Positions 46,654 through 55,352 of a stretch of 64,000 nt of DNA are shown one piece after another. Below the pieces are notes generated by a model. It had not been told where the DNA came from and ran no database searches. It saw only the letters and a program-made list of their open reading frames with translations. Positions within the stretch are counted from its first letter, which is position 1. Every line of letters begins with the position of its first letter. The position numbers and the translations under genes are program-made. Origin of the DNA: Candidatus Rifleibacterium amylolyticum (lineage in GTDB: Bacteria; Muiribacteriota; Ozemobacteria; Ozemobacterales; Ozemobacteraceae); the NCBI GenBank assembly GCA_009917695.1, contig JAACJG010000004.1, positions 461,321 to 525,320 of the forward strand, written 5' to 3'.

Positions 46654-47211
46654 TCACCAGCGAAACAAGGTTTCAAAAACCCTGTCTTTTTCCGTGCGGA
46701 AGAACTTGTTTCTGACGGTAATTTGAAGGTTGCCGTCATCTATCCTTCGAATGACAATTAAATCAATTTTATACCCATGAACCTGCAGATGAGAATCCTT
46801 TTGTAGACTATCATGAATCTGAAGTTCAATGCGGTCGAAATAGGGCATTTCAGACTTTGCTGTGGCAGGTGAAGAAGAATTTACCTGAAAGCCAACGAGT
46901 CCTTTCTCCAAAAAAGAAAGTCCCTTCGGAGAAAATTCCAGGTCTGATTTTCCGTTTAGATTGGAGTCAACTGACAGAAAAAATGGAAAACGTCTTAAAT
47001 CATTAGCTCGTGGAGGAATTGTCACCTGAAGATTGGGCGCTTTTGGCAAACGCCTGATTTCTAGAAAGGGTTTGTGGTTAGAAATATCGGTAAGAAATAG
47101 AGAAAACGAATTTGAGTCCGAACTAACCCTGATTGAGGAATTTGCCAAAACAGCCCCTGAAAAATACGAATAGATCAGGCCCATGATGCAAATAATTACT
47201 CTTTTACTCAT
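46654..47211 (-). CDS. Secreted protein of unknown function
   Basis: A 185-residue protein with a signal peptide (MSKRVIICIMGLIYSYFSGA) and a beta-rich remainder without Cys/His or catalytic motifs. It is supported as a gene by AAGGAG 6 nt before the ATG at 47211. It is divergent from the peptidase-MA-like gene and convergent with the M1-like gene. I do not recognise the family. Base usage appears more AT-rich than in neighbouring genes, which may mean recent acquisition. Confidence 0.65.
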   Translation of the reverse strand: MSKRVIICIMGLIYSYFSGAVLANSSIRVSSDSNSFSLFLTDISNHKPFLEIRRLPKAPNLQVTIPPRANDLRRFPFFLSVDSNLNGKSDLEFSPKGLSFLEKGLVGFQVNSSSPATAKSEMPYFDRIELQIHDSLQKDSHLQVHGYKIDLIVIRRIDDGNLQITVRNKFFRTEKDRVFETLFRW

Positions 47212-47491
47212 ACTTCTCCTTCTACTGATATGGAAACTTTAGAAGCATACAAGACGATAAAAGCTCATACAAACACTCCCTGATACTCTCTTTCAACACT
47301 TTCAGAAATAGAGCATCAGAAGCATGGTAACAAAAAGTGCAGACAAAATCATTAACGTTCTATTTTCCCTGGCAAGTTGTTAATGCTCGATCTTTCCATT
47401 TCTATTGAAAAAGGGTAAAGTTACATTTGAATCGGGCAAGTCATGCCAAACACCGAAAAAGCAATTTCCTAATCACACAGATGGAGGCTAT
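47212..47491. other. Divergent intergenic region with inverted repeat
   Basis: An AT-rich gap between two divergent secreted-protein genes. CATTAAC (47350-47356) and GTTAATG (47379-47385) form a 7-bp perfect inverted repeat, a possible operator. No confident promoter hexamer pair was found. Confidence 0.35.
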
Positions 47492-48775
47492 ATGAAAGTG
47501 CGCATTTTGTTGTCAGGTCTGATCTTTATTTTGGTCTGTAGCCTGTGTTCAGCTGACGTAACCTTTGTCAATCTTGTAATCAACAGCAATAACCGAGCGT
47601 TTGTTTACCCCGACAAGAACCTGTCTCCAGAGTTAATTAAGGCGTGGAAAACCTATGCCGAGCAGTTAAGCTATGGTAACGGGCTGGTTCTGCCTTCATC
47701 GCTGGCGGCAGACAAAATAAGCGACACAACCGGAGTGGTCATCCTTGGCAATCCTGGCAACAATCATATTATGACCGATTATATCAATCTTATCGATGAT
47801 TTCAGCGTTTCAAAGTCTGAATTTAGAATTGGCAGCCAGACATTTCAAAGCGTCCGACACCCAGGGTTGGCCGTTGTTGCGGGGGTATACTGCGGTCAGA
47901 GCAAGAAGGGTGGCAATCGCTACGCCCTTCTATGTATTTCCAACAAAGACTATCCCGAGATTCGAAAACCAATGTTCAGACTGGCGATGAAGCATGATTT
48001 CCTCATATCCGACATTTTCGGGCCTCTCTACGCTGGTTCTATTGACATGTCTCAGGAAACGGCACGACAGCATGTGGTTGAAAACAGTGTTGTCAAACAT
48101 GACAGACCAGTATTTCAGACCGTAAGAAGCAGGCATTATCAGTTCTTTTTTCCGAACGATAACCTGGCAAAGCTAGATAAAGGCTGGCTTTTCAACTTTC
48201 AGGAAAAAGCGCTGGCTCGAATCAAAGAAAGACTAGGGCTGGAATGTGCAACTAGAATAGCTTTCTATCTGTTTAACGATGAAGACCAGATGGAAGCGCT
48301 CACGGGTTCGCGCGGCATGGGCTTTGCCGACCATCTTCTTCCCTGTGTTTACGCAGTTTATTCCGATAAGGTTATAGGTGCAATTGGCGCGCACGAAGTC
48401 ACCCATGTTCTCCTTGCGAAAACGTGGTCACCGATATACCCTGGTAATCTGATCGATGAAGGCTGCGCCGAGTTTACCGCCTTGAATTGGAATTCCAAGC
48501 CTCATGTATTCTGGGCAAAACAATTTATGCAGAACAACAGTATGCCCACCCTGTTCGACCTTGAAATGAACTGGGAGGATTATGACTGCAATGTCAGCTA
48601 CCCGGTTGCCGCCTGTTTTATAGCTTTTCTGAAAGAAACCATGGGACTTCCGGCAGTCGAGAACCTTTATAAAAAGGCACATAAATACAGTGATGGCGCT
48701 TGGATGAAAGCATTGCTTAAACAGGAGCCTGCCAGACTGCAGAAAAACTTTGAAAGATGGCTGGCCTCTAAGTAG
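47492..48775 (+). CDS. Secreted peptidase MA-like zinc metallopeptidase
   Basis: About 427 residues from the ATG at 47492, preceded by GGAGG at the right spacing; an upstream in-frame start at 47405 adds a non-signal stretch. A signal peptide (MKVRILLSGLIFILVCSLCS) is followed by a 220-residue region of unknown fold and then a gluzincin domain: HEVTH (His291, Glu292, His295) and LIDEGCAEF with likely third ligand Glu313. This matches the peptidase MA-like family. It is presumably periplasmic; the substrate is unknown. Confidence 0.78.
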   Translation: MKVRILLSGLIFILVCSLCSADVTFVNLVINSNNRAFVYPDKNLSPELIKAWKTYAEQLSYGNGLVLPSSLAADKISDTTGVVILGNPGNNHIMTDYINLIDDFSVSKSEFRIGSQTFQSVRHPGLAVVAGVYCGQSKKGGNRYALLCISNKDYPEIRKPMFRLAMKHDFLISDIFGPLYAGSIDMSQETARQHVVENSVVKHDRPVFQTVRSRHYQFFFPNDNLAKLDKGWLFNFQEKALARIKERLGLECATRIAFYLFNDEDQMEALTGSRGMGFADHLLPCVYAVYSDKVIGAIGAHEVTHVLLAKTWSPIYPGNLIDEGCAEFTALNWNSKPHVFWAKQFMQNNSMPTLFDLEMNWEDYDCNVSYPVAACFIAFLKETMGLPAVENLYKKAHKYSDGAWMKALLKQEPARLQKNFERWLASK

Positions 48776-48845
48776 GACGCCATTTTCAAACGCACCGGTC
48801 CGGCGTTCTCGTTCCTCCCCGTGTGACATCACAAAGCGACGTCAG

Positions 48846-49095
48846 TTGCCCAAGTCCAAACAAGTATCTGGAAACAATGGAAGAAACCGCGGACTCGAAT
48901 CAGAGAGCTGAGAAAACTGGGCATCAGTCAGAAATCTGCAATATTTGCAGGAATCAGTCGCAAAGGCCCATGGCACAGCGCCAGAACCAAGGCTATTCAA
49001 ATCGGAATATCAAACATCTGGCTTACAAAAATGGAGTTGATCTGCGTAAAAGATCTGTGAGTGAAGATTCATTATCCGGCCACGGCCCGATTATG
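48846..49095 (+). pseudogene. 3' fragment of a group II intron reverse transcriptase/maturase
   Basis: In one plus-strand frame the translation reads WKQWKKPRTRIRELRKLG, then KSAIFAGISRKGPWHSARTK, then IGISNIWLTK, and ends VKDL-stop-VKIHYPATAR. That is the typical C-terminal domain of bacterial group II intron RTs, whose normal end is LWVKIHYPATAR; here the Trp codon is TGA. Nothing of the polymerase domains precedes it. It is a dead fragment, ending at the toxin gene. Confidence 0.8.
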
Positions 49096-49333
49096 CCTCT
49101 TCAATCATTTCGAATGATAGTCCAGAGACATAGTTGAAATGAGAATCACGGGTTATCAATGTTAAGTTGTATTGCATGGCTGTTGCTGCAATCCAGATAT
49201 CGTTTTCTGGAATGGGCTTACCAATTCTGGGAGTAAAAACGCTTTTGAACTGGGTTATTTTGTCTAAAATCGGCTGTTCGCCTTGGAACAACGCAATTAC
49301 GATGTTTGTGTCTAATAAATATTTACCACTCAT
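49091..49333 (-). pseudogene. Internally deleted PIN-domain (VapC-like) toxin
   Basis: About 80 residues from the ATG at 49333 (a GTG lies one codon upstream); normal VapC is about 130. The start SGKYLLDTNIVIALF with Asp8 and the end GKPIPENDIWIAATAMQ, LTLITRDSHF are well conserved, but the text jumps from SVFTP to RIGKPIPEND. About 50 central residues, including the GEL motif with the metal-binding Glu, are missing in frame. It is therefore probably an inactive RNase. It overlaps the antitoxin end by 11 nt, as usual for toxin-antitoxin pairs. Confidence 0.82.
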
Positions 49334-49550
49334 CACCGTCTATTTTCTCACACCCTGATTCAATCTCTTTTTTCATTAGTTCAAGGTCTTCAGCAGAAAT
49401 ACATCCGGCAAATTTCGTGATTGAACTACCGGGAACGCCTTTAAGTCCCGTTTTCTGCAGACTCTTAACATATTTCAAAACTTTCTGCTGCATTTCTTCA
49501 GGAAGATGTTCAAGTTGTTTCATAATCAAATTGTAGGTTGATGAAGTCAT
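49323..49550 (-). CDS. Antitoxin of the PIN-toxin module
   Basis: About 75 residues from the ATG at 49550, which has GGGAGG just upstream; the longer frame to 49601 adds a poor extension. The sequence MTSSTYNLIMKQLEHLPEEM and a C-terminal FAGCISAEDLELMKKEIE...DEW match the DUF2281-type antitoxins that pair with VapC. The C-terminal part wraps the toxin. It overlaps the deleted toxin gene. It can still be made, perhaps with a free antitoxin role. Confidence 0.75.
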   Translation of the reverse strand: MTSSTYNLIMKQLEHLPEEMQQKVLKYVKSLQKTGLKGVPGSSITKFAGCISAEDLELMKKEIESGCEKIDGDEW

Positions 49551-49641
49551 TTGTCCTCCCTTCTCTTCAATCATTCTAACAAATGCCAGTTTGCAATACA
49601 AACTTTCGTTAGCAAGCGTGTTTTTCCGTGTCGACGCGATT

Positions 49642-51020
49642 GTGTACGCCCGGCATGGGCGTGAACTTATGAGGTGAGATCACTCTGGTGGTCAAGTCCT
49701 CCGTATTGGAAGTCATATGATGAATATTTATCATACAATACTAGCCGAAGGCAATGGCGGAGCTGTGAAGCTCTGTCAGAAGGAAGCCGGAGTGCAAAGC
49801 CATGAGCTGACGAACAGAAACAGCATACAAGGCCAAGTCCGGGAGCAAGTTTGCACAACAAAACGAAGCTCAGACTTCACTGGATATGGTAAATGCTGCG
49901 GTTGTGTGGCGAAAGTTCACGTTCTTATCCGGGGAGACCTCTTTGACATGCAGCTTGATAAAGCAGCGCCGCTGGTGGCAACATCCGTGGTGATCAGAGA
50001 GGAGTCAGCAGAGGCCATAGTAGTTTGCCAAAAGCGAAGGGCCAAACATGAACTCGGGGAGGGCACCGATGAGCTCTTATAACGCGAAGAATCCGAACGG
50101 AGGAGCGATTATAAGGCGTGTCAACAGATCGCCTGATCCAAATCTTCACCTGCTGGAACGAATACTGTCAACTGAGAATGTAAGAACCGCCTGGGAACGG
50201 GTGAAAGCCAATAAGGGCGCACCGGGAGTGGATAATGTTTCCATCGACCAGTTTCCAGACCAGTTCCGACCTCAGTGGAGTGGTATTCGTAAATCCATTC
50301 TGGCAGGCAGTTACAACCCATTACCTGTAAAAAGGGTTGATATTCCAAAGGCCACTGGCGGAACTCGCCCGCTGGGAATTCCATGTGTTCTTGACCGGCT
50401 GATACAGCAGGCTATATGCCAGATTCTCATGCCTATCTTCGATCCGGGTTTCTCAGAGACCAGTTACGGGTTTCGTCCGGGCAGATCGGCTCATGACGCT
50501 GTCAGAAAGGCGAAAGAATATATCAGAGATGGTTATCGAACTGCTGTCGATACAGATCTGGCAAAATTCTTCGATACAGTTGAACATGACGTTCTGACGT
50601 GTCGAATAGCCAGAAAAGTTCGCGACAAAAGAGTTCTGAGCCTTATCGGTAAATTTCTTCGCGCTGGTGTGCAGATAAAAGGCCGATTTCAAAAAACAGT
50701 CAGAGGTGTTCCTCAGGGCGGTCCGCTGTCATCATTGCAGGCAAATATCATGCTCGATGATTTTGACAAGCAGCTGGAAAAGCGTGGCCTCAGATTCGTG
50801 AGATATGCTGATGACTTCATCGTTTTCGTTAAATGCCGCCGCGCCGGGGATAGGGTAGGCGCAAGCATTCGCCGTTTCCTTGAGCGCCGTCTGAAATTGA
50901 CGGTGAACGATGAAAAGAGCCGAGTTGGCCCGACAAATGGCACTGAATTTCTGGGCTTTGTGTTCAAGAAATTCAAGGTGCGCTGGAGCGACAAGGCTTT
51001 TTCTGAATTCAAGCGCCGGG
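49642..51020 (+). mobile_element. 5' part of a group II intron, 3' end lost
   Basis: The non-coding lead from GTGTACGCCCGGCATGGGCG to about 50060 has the look of a group II intron 5' ribozyme region (GTGAACTTATGAGGTGA-type and TGGTGGTCAAGTCCTCCG-type conserved blocks). The RT gene follows. The RT is cut in its thumb region and no domain V hairpin (AGC...GAAA...GCT type) is found downstream, so the element cannot splice. The left boundary is set by the GUGYG-like start. Confidence 0.8.
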
Positions 51021-51229
51021 TGCGTGATTATGGTTTTCTGCACGGTAATTCCCGCAGGTTGCTGGCACTCATTCAGTTGCTGTTGCGCGCCAGACCTGCT
51101 CAAACCGAGCTTCCAGCGCGCCCGGCATTTAAATGCCCGGACTGCGGCAGCGCCATGGCGATGAAAGGATTTCGCTGCCCCGCCAGCTCAAGATCGCCAC
51201 CTGCTGTGCCTTTGCATCTGCACAATTAA
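50069..51229 (+). pseudogene. Group II intron reverse transcriptase fused to an IS91-like transposase tail
   Basis: About 386 residues from the ATG at 50069 (GGGAGGG upstream). RT domains 0-5 are clear: LERILSTENVRTAWERVKAN, GVDNVSIDQF, SYGFRPGRSAHDAV, DTDLAKFFDTV, VPQGGPLSS and the catalytic YADD (246-249). The RT follows the family up to FSEFKRRVRD at about 51020, then continues as YGFLHGNSRRLLALIQLLLR and FKCPDCGSAMAMKGF, which resembles the C-terminus of IS91/IS801-type transposases with a zinc ribbon. The maturase X domain is missing. A functional RT is unlikely. Confidence 0.8.
51018..51229 (+). mobile_element. Remnant of an IS91-like transposase 3' end
   Basis: Sixty-odd codons in frame with the truncated RT read as the terminal part of a Y2-type IS91-family transposase (YGFLHG..., CPDCGSAM zinc ribbon). 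No catalytic tyrosines or N-terminus are present. The assignment rests on recalled family pattern and needs a search. Confidence 0.5.
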
Positions 51230-51532
51230 AGAATTCTGACTGGCAGCAACCGGATTTTATCTGTTGTTGCAGTTTTCCGACGGTTTATAGCGTTGCAGTA
51301 TAACAGGCCCATTTCAGAGACGCAAAAGCCGCAAAACTGACAGATTTCACCTGATTATGTGCAGCAAAAAAAGCCATTTTTCGACATCGCCGTCAATTTT
51401 TAACTCGATCGGCAGCTTTTTCAGGGCACACTTTTACCGATATATTTTCTTATAGCCGGCTCCGCAATTTATCGCCCGGGCTGGTTCAACAACTGGATAA
51501 GATCGTGGCTACGCACGATCTATCCTTCTTCG
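51230..51532. other. Non-coding remnant with a strong hairpin
   Basis: No gene is seen. Likely debris downstream of the transposase tail. At 51497-51527 GGATAAGATCGTG and CACGATCTATCC form a 12-bp stem with one bulged A and a 6-nt loop, 6 nt from the toxin stop; no T-run follows on either strand, so it is not a standard terminator. Confidence 0.4.
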
Positions 51533-51874
51533 TTATCTGCTTTTTCTATTTTTATTCTTGGCTTTATTCTTTGATTCATCTTCTGTCAGTCGTTGTTTCC
51601 AGTAATAAGGTTTCTGATGAGAATGAGCAACAGCAATGATCGTGATCTCATTTTCTTTAGTAAGGTAAACAACGCTGAAAGGGAAACGATGTGTCAAACA
51701 ACGGCGAGTGCGGGAGGAAAACTTAGTCCAAGCCTCTGGATAAGCTTGAATTCGTTTTATTGCCGCATACACTTCTTCTAGAAAATCGTAGCCAAGGCCG
51801 GCTTCACATTCCTCATAATAATCAACGGCTCTGTTTAATTCTTCGCGTGCCGATGTATGAAAAACAAAGTTCAC
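51533..51874 (-). CDS. ParE/RelE-family toxin
   Basis: A 113-residue protein. MNFVFHTSAREELNRAVDYY, LGYDFLEEVYAAIKRIQAYP and RRCLTHRFPFSVVYLTKE are the ParE-type pattern; HSHQKPYYW is the usual end, after which a 20-residue Lys/Asn-rich tail is added. Members poison gyrase (ParE) or cleave mRNA (RelE). It starts with GTG at 51874 in a GTGA overlap with the antitoxin stop. It appears intact. Confidence 0.9.
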   Translation of the reverse strand: MNFVFHTSAREELNRAVDYYEECEAGLGYDFLEEVYAAIKRIQAYPEAWTKFSSRTRRCLTHRFPFSVVYLTKENEITIIAVAHSHQKPYYWKQRLTEDESKNKAKNKNRKSR

Positions 51875-52104
51875 TTTTTGAGTCGCTTTCTAATCTCTCG
51901 AAAAACCTGTTCACCTGGAATTGTCTGAACTTTTCCGGATTCAAGCTCATCAATTCTTCGTTCTGATTCTTCCGCCCATGCCTTGTCAACTTCTTCTTTG
52001 CTGGGTGCATTAAGGCTTTTTAAAAGCTTATCAACCAAGTAAATCCGATCTTCGCACGGCAAAGAAAGTAACTTGTCCGCCAATTTGGTAGTTGCTGCTG
52101 TCAT
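51871..52104 (-). CDS. Antitoxin of the ParE-type module
   Basis: About 77 residues from the ATG at 52104, which has AAGGAG 7 nt upstream; the longer frame to 52128 is less likely. LADKLLSLPCEDRIYLVDKL, then AWAEESERRIDELESGKVQT and IPGEQVFREIRKRLKK match the addiction-module component family (PF09720). It neutralises the overlapping ParE-type toxin and should repress its own promoter. Confidence 0.9.
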   Translation of the reverse strand: MTAATTKLADKLLSLPCEDRIYLVDKLLKSLNAPSKEEVDKAWAEESERRIDELESGKVQTIPGEQVFREIRKRLKK

Positions 52105-52472
52105 AGAAGTCTCCTTGTACCCCCTCATTGTAGATCAAATTTTGTTTTTGAGCAATTCCATGTTTTTTTTGCAGATAACAAGTTATTCTATGGTTCTGGC
52201 TAGCATACCAGCTTTTGGGCGATGGCGGCAAATTTGGGAGGAAGTTTGCGATTTTCTAACTTGCTATCATGCAATATTTCGAGATAGCAATGGTCTTGAT
52301 ATCATTAGTAAATGTAATGGTCTGATGCTTTTCTCTAGTGCTGTCGGCATATAGAATTGTGCATGCAGTCATTAAAGACAGATGTGAGGCTTTGCGATAT
52401 CTCAAAGGCAATTTTTCAGACTCTTTGCGATGACAGGTTCATGGACTGCGCAGGAGTTTATTGGTCGGATTG
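52105..52472. other. Intergenic region without recognised gene
   Basis: AT-rich stretch between the antitoxin start and the rlmM stop. A 93-codon plus-strand frame overlapping it has no ribosome-binding site and no family pattern. It should hold the toxin-antitoxin promoter; nothing else is recognised. Confidence 0.5.
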
Positions 52473-53543
52473 TCAGAGGCTGCCGATAAGGGTGATTTCG
52501 TTGCGGTCGTAGTAAAGATGCTTGATGATGAGACGCGACAGCTGGTGTTTCTGCCTGAGTTCTTCGATGGCAGCCAGAATCGTTTCGGGTTCCTTGCCGC
52601 GGAACTTAACATTTACAACGAATTTGTGGCAGGCCTTCTGTTCGAGCCAGCGGTCGAGCAGACCGAGGGTGGCCAGAGGCCTGACGATCATGTCGCAGAA
52701 CATCCAGTCGACAGGCCTGGTCGGCATAAAAGCGTAGCCGTTGTCGAGCGAATGCTCGCAGCGCGGGTGGCTTTCGACGTGTGGTTTGAGATCGGCGAAG
52801 TCTACTGCGATAACGCGCGCGCCACGCTTGAGTGCCGCCCAGGTCCAGCCGCCGGGGGCGGCGCCGAGGTCGATGCAGACATCACCTTTGCGTGCTGAAA
52901 CACCAGATTGCTGCCAGGCTTCTTCGAGTTTGTAATAAGAGCGGCAGGGGGCCTGCGAATCATGCGGAATCGAACCTGGTGTCAGACTGCGCATGAATGG
53001 CACGAAACGGCCCATTTCTGTTTTGAATCTTTTCGCAGCGCTGACCCAGAGCTGATCAGTGCCGGTAAGAATGGCCTGGACGACAAGGCAGGGCCGCTTT
53101 TCGTCGATGCTTTCCCAGGGCTGGTATTTTTCGAGAGTGCGCTTGCGGTATTTTGCCATGCGCTGCATGAATTTTTCGTGCAGCAGCGCCGCGCGCCCGC
53201 TCATGAATTCGTAATGCGTCGAGTCTTCGCTGTAAAAGTCAGGTGTACAGCAGTGCAGGGTCCAGGGCAGCGGATTACTGTCGAGAATCGGGTCGAGTGA
53301 CTCGCCCAGCGCCTGAATAAGATCAGTCAGCGATGCGCCTTTAACCGCACTGCAGTTCGGCAGCCATTGTCTCGCAAAAATCGGTTCGTATCTGAGCCCG
53401 GAAGCGGGTGACTCTCCGACCACCAGGCCTGCCGCAGGCGAATAAAAATGCTTGCCGACTCCGGCGGTCGCCAACTCCCGGCAGAGAGTCGCCTCCCAGC
53501 CGTTCGCGCACAGATATCCGTTCAAGGTTTTTCCCGCAGTCAA
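52473..53543 (-). CDS. rlmM: RlmM-like 23S rRNA C2498 2'-O-ribose methyltransferase
   Basis: A 356-residue protein: a THUMP-like N-terminal half and a C-terminal FtsJ/RrmJ-type methyltransferase. The SAM motif is DLGAAPGGWTW, and the catalytic K-D-K-E set is visible as SYYKLEEA, MFCDMIVRP, VNVKFRGKE and RNEITLIG. This arrangement is that of RlmM, which modifies the peptidyl-transferase region of 23S rRNA. The presence of RlmM is mostly known from gammaproteobacteria, so here orthology is likely but not certain. Monocistronic. Confidence 0.85.
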   Translation of the reverse strand: MTAGKTLNGYLCANGWEATLCRELATAGVGKHFYSPAAGLVVGESPASGLRYEPIFARQWLPNCSAVKGASLTDLIQALGESLDPILDSNPLPWTLHCCTPDFYSEDSTHYEFMSGRAALLHEKFMQRMAKYRKRTLEKYQPWESIDEKRPCLVVQAILTGTDQLWVSAAKRFKTEMGRFVPFMRSLTPGSIPHDSQAPCRSYYKLEEAWQQSGVSARKGDVCIDLGAAPGGWTWAALKRGARVIAVDFADLKPHVESHPRCEHSLDNGYAFMPTRPVDWMFCDMIVRPLATLGLLDRWLEQKACHKFVVNVKFRGKEPETILAAIEELRQKHQLSRLIIKHLYYDRNEITLIGSL

Positions 53544-53709
53544 ATTTTTACTCCGAATCAGGTATCAGGCGTTTATATCATAGTTTGCCGACTTCTGCCA
53601 GAAGATATCGAAGCGCTGGTTCTTTGATCGGGCAATTGTCTGCGAAAGTTTGCTCTTTATGGAATTCTCATTATAATGAATAAATAGACTCTGTCATGCG
53701 AGGTGTCCT

Positions 53710-55236
53710 GTGTGTGAAATTTGGAAAATCAGACTGATTGCAGTTCTGCTTGTTCTTGGCATAAGCATTCCAGTCTTTGCCTGGGACTGCACTGAAGCGC
53801 ACCCCACGATAAATCAGCTTGCGTTCGAACATTTTGTTACAAGACTGCAGGCGGGGCATTATAAAGAGCGCTTCACCAGCATGGCCGTCGATAACGCTAC
53901 GAGTTATCAGGGGTTCACCTTTGGCAAAGCGCCGAAGTTCGAAAGTGGAGCCGTTGCCAAAACCGTAAGTGCCAGCCACAATCTCTCAGGCTGGCTTGAG
54001 CGCGGCGGTTTTGATGCTGATATGCCCGAAATCAACATGGGGTTCAGGCATTTCTACGATCCGGTTTACGAGCCTCATTACCTGACATGGCAGCACCGTT
54101 CTTTCATTAAGAAGAAAAAGAGTAATTATGCTTCTGAAGAAGCATTTTTCAAGTCATTGCAGTATCGGGCCGATGACTGGAACCCAAATTTTGAATTCGG
54201 GTTCAAAGATCGCAAGATAAAATTGCAACCCAAACTGTTGCGTCCGCAGATCGATGCGGTTACCTGGGCATTTGAGCACGAAGAGAACGATCACAGCTGG
54301 ATGCAGGGTAAAATCGCCTACAAAGCGGCCATGGAAAACAATACCGCCCTGTTTGGCAAGCTTAACCGCAGTCAGATGTTCGGTAAGGCTTTTCGAGCTC
54401 TTGGCGAAACCATGCATCTGATGGCAGATATGGCTCAGCCGGCGCATACCCGTGGTGACAGCCATTCGATGTATGAGCCGATCGAGAAGAACGTCAAGGC
54501 AGACATGATAAAGAAGATCATTGGCGCGCGCCATAAAAGCCCAGAGTTCAGGCCGGTGCCAGAATTTGAAGTGGAAGAAGGCCTTGAACTGCCAGAACTG
54601 ATGAAAAAACTGGCGGCTTTTACCAACGCTCATTTCTTCAGCAATGACACGATTTTTGACTATGAGACCTGGAAATTTCCACGCAATGGCAAGCGACCGT
54701 ATCCCGCGCCACAGTTGAGCCGCCTGCAGCATAATGCCGGCATTTATTCGGCTTATTTCGAAACGGTTGGCTGGGTTCCGTTGGCAAAAGAGACCGGGTC
54801 GCCCTTTTCGAAAGTATTAAATGACAACGATCGTTATGGTCGCAAAAACCCTCATTACAACGTAATGCCTGACATGGCTGAAAGTCAGGCCAAAGTCCTG
54901 ATTCCGCTGGCGATATATAATTGTACCGAATGTATTAAAGCATTTCTTCCGGTGTTCAAGGTCGACTTCTCCCTGCGCCGCGGTGGTAACAATAATTATA
55001 TTGCCAACGGCGAAATTATACATGACATAAGCGCTGATGAAGACTGGGGAAAAATCGGAGCCATACGTTTTAATGGTTTCGGTTATGTTCAGATCAATGA
55101 TGCCTGGCAGAAAGTCGAAATTCGTAACGGCCAGATGATGGAAACTTCGCTTGCTTTGAAATCAGGCGATAAGGTCGCTCTGGTCGTAAGAGCAGGCGGT
55201 CTTATCGTAGCCAGCAGGATAACCATCGTTCCCTGA
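53710..55236 (+). CDS. Exported zinc phospholipase C/P1-nuclease-like enzyme
   Basis: A 508-residue protein. The signal peptide ends before Trp25 (PVFA-WDCTEAH), which would place a Trp at mature position 1, as in the trinuclear zinc enzymes phospholipase C and P1 nuclease. His31, His236, Asp240, His246 and then His252 with Glu256 (MHLMADMAQPAHTRGDSHSMYE) reproduce the HxxxDxxxxxH and HxxxE ligand spacing of that fold. A C-terminal beta domain (about 415-508) is extra. It starts with GTG at 53710 (GAGGTG upstream). Substrate (phospholipid or nucleic acid) cannot be decided. Confidence 0.8.
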   Translation: MCEIWKIRLIAVLLVLGISIPVFAWDCTEAHPTINQLAFEHFVTRLQAGHYKERFTSMAVDNATSYQGFTFGKAPKFESGAVAKTVSASHNLSGWLERGGFDADMPEINMGFRHFYDPVYEPHYLTWQHRSFIKKKKSNYASEEAFFKSLQYRADDWNPNFEFGFKDRKIKLQPKLLRPQIDAVTWAFEHEENDHSWMQGKIAYKAAMENNTALFGKLNRSQMFGKAFRALGETMHLMADMAQPAHTRGDSHSMYEPIEKNVKADMIKKIIGARHKSPEFRPVPEFEVEEGLELPELMKKLAAFTNAHFFSNDTIFDYETWKFPRNGKRPYPAPQLSRLQHNAGIYSAYFETVGWVPLAKETGSPFSKVLNDNDRYGRKNPHYNVMPDMAESQAKVLIPLAIYNCTECIKAFLPVFKVDFSLRRGGNNNYIANGEIIHDISADEDWGKIGAIRFNGFGYVQINDAWQKVEIRNGQMMETSLALKSGDKVALVVRAGGLIVASRITIVP

Positions 55237-55352
55237 CCGCTGCCAGGAACGATGCCGGCACTTTCTATTTCAACGTTCTGACTGTTCAATCTCTTCAATG
55301 CTGCTTGAATTTGCCATGGGATAATGATAGGATTTCGACAGCAGGAGGGGAT

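Noticed and set aside
46443-46739. 98-codon minus-strand open frame
   Set aside because: It overlaps the end of the better supported secreted-protein gene in another frame, has no ribosome-binding site and no family pattern.
49068-49085. TTATCCGGCC shared with 46505-46514, considered as a cassette-boundary repeat
   Set aside because: At 49068 it is explained as the coding sequence for the conserved HYPATAR end of a group II intron RT, so the match is probably chance.
49717-50082. 121-codon plus-strand open frame in the intron lead
   Set aside because: It lies in the ribozyme part of the group II intron, which is non-coding; the translation has no RT or other domain.
52073-52354. 93-codon plus-strand open frame between antitoxin and rlmM
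   Set aside because: No ribosome-binding site, low-complexity translation and overlap with the antitoxin gene start.
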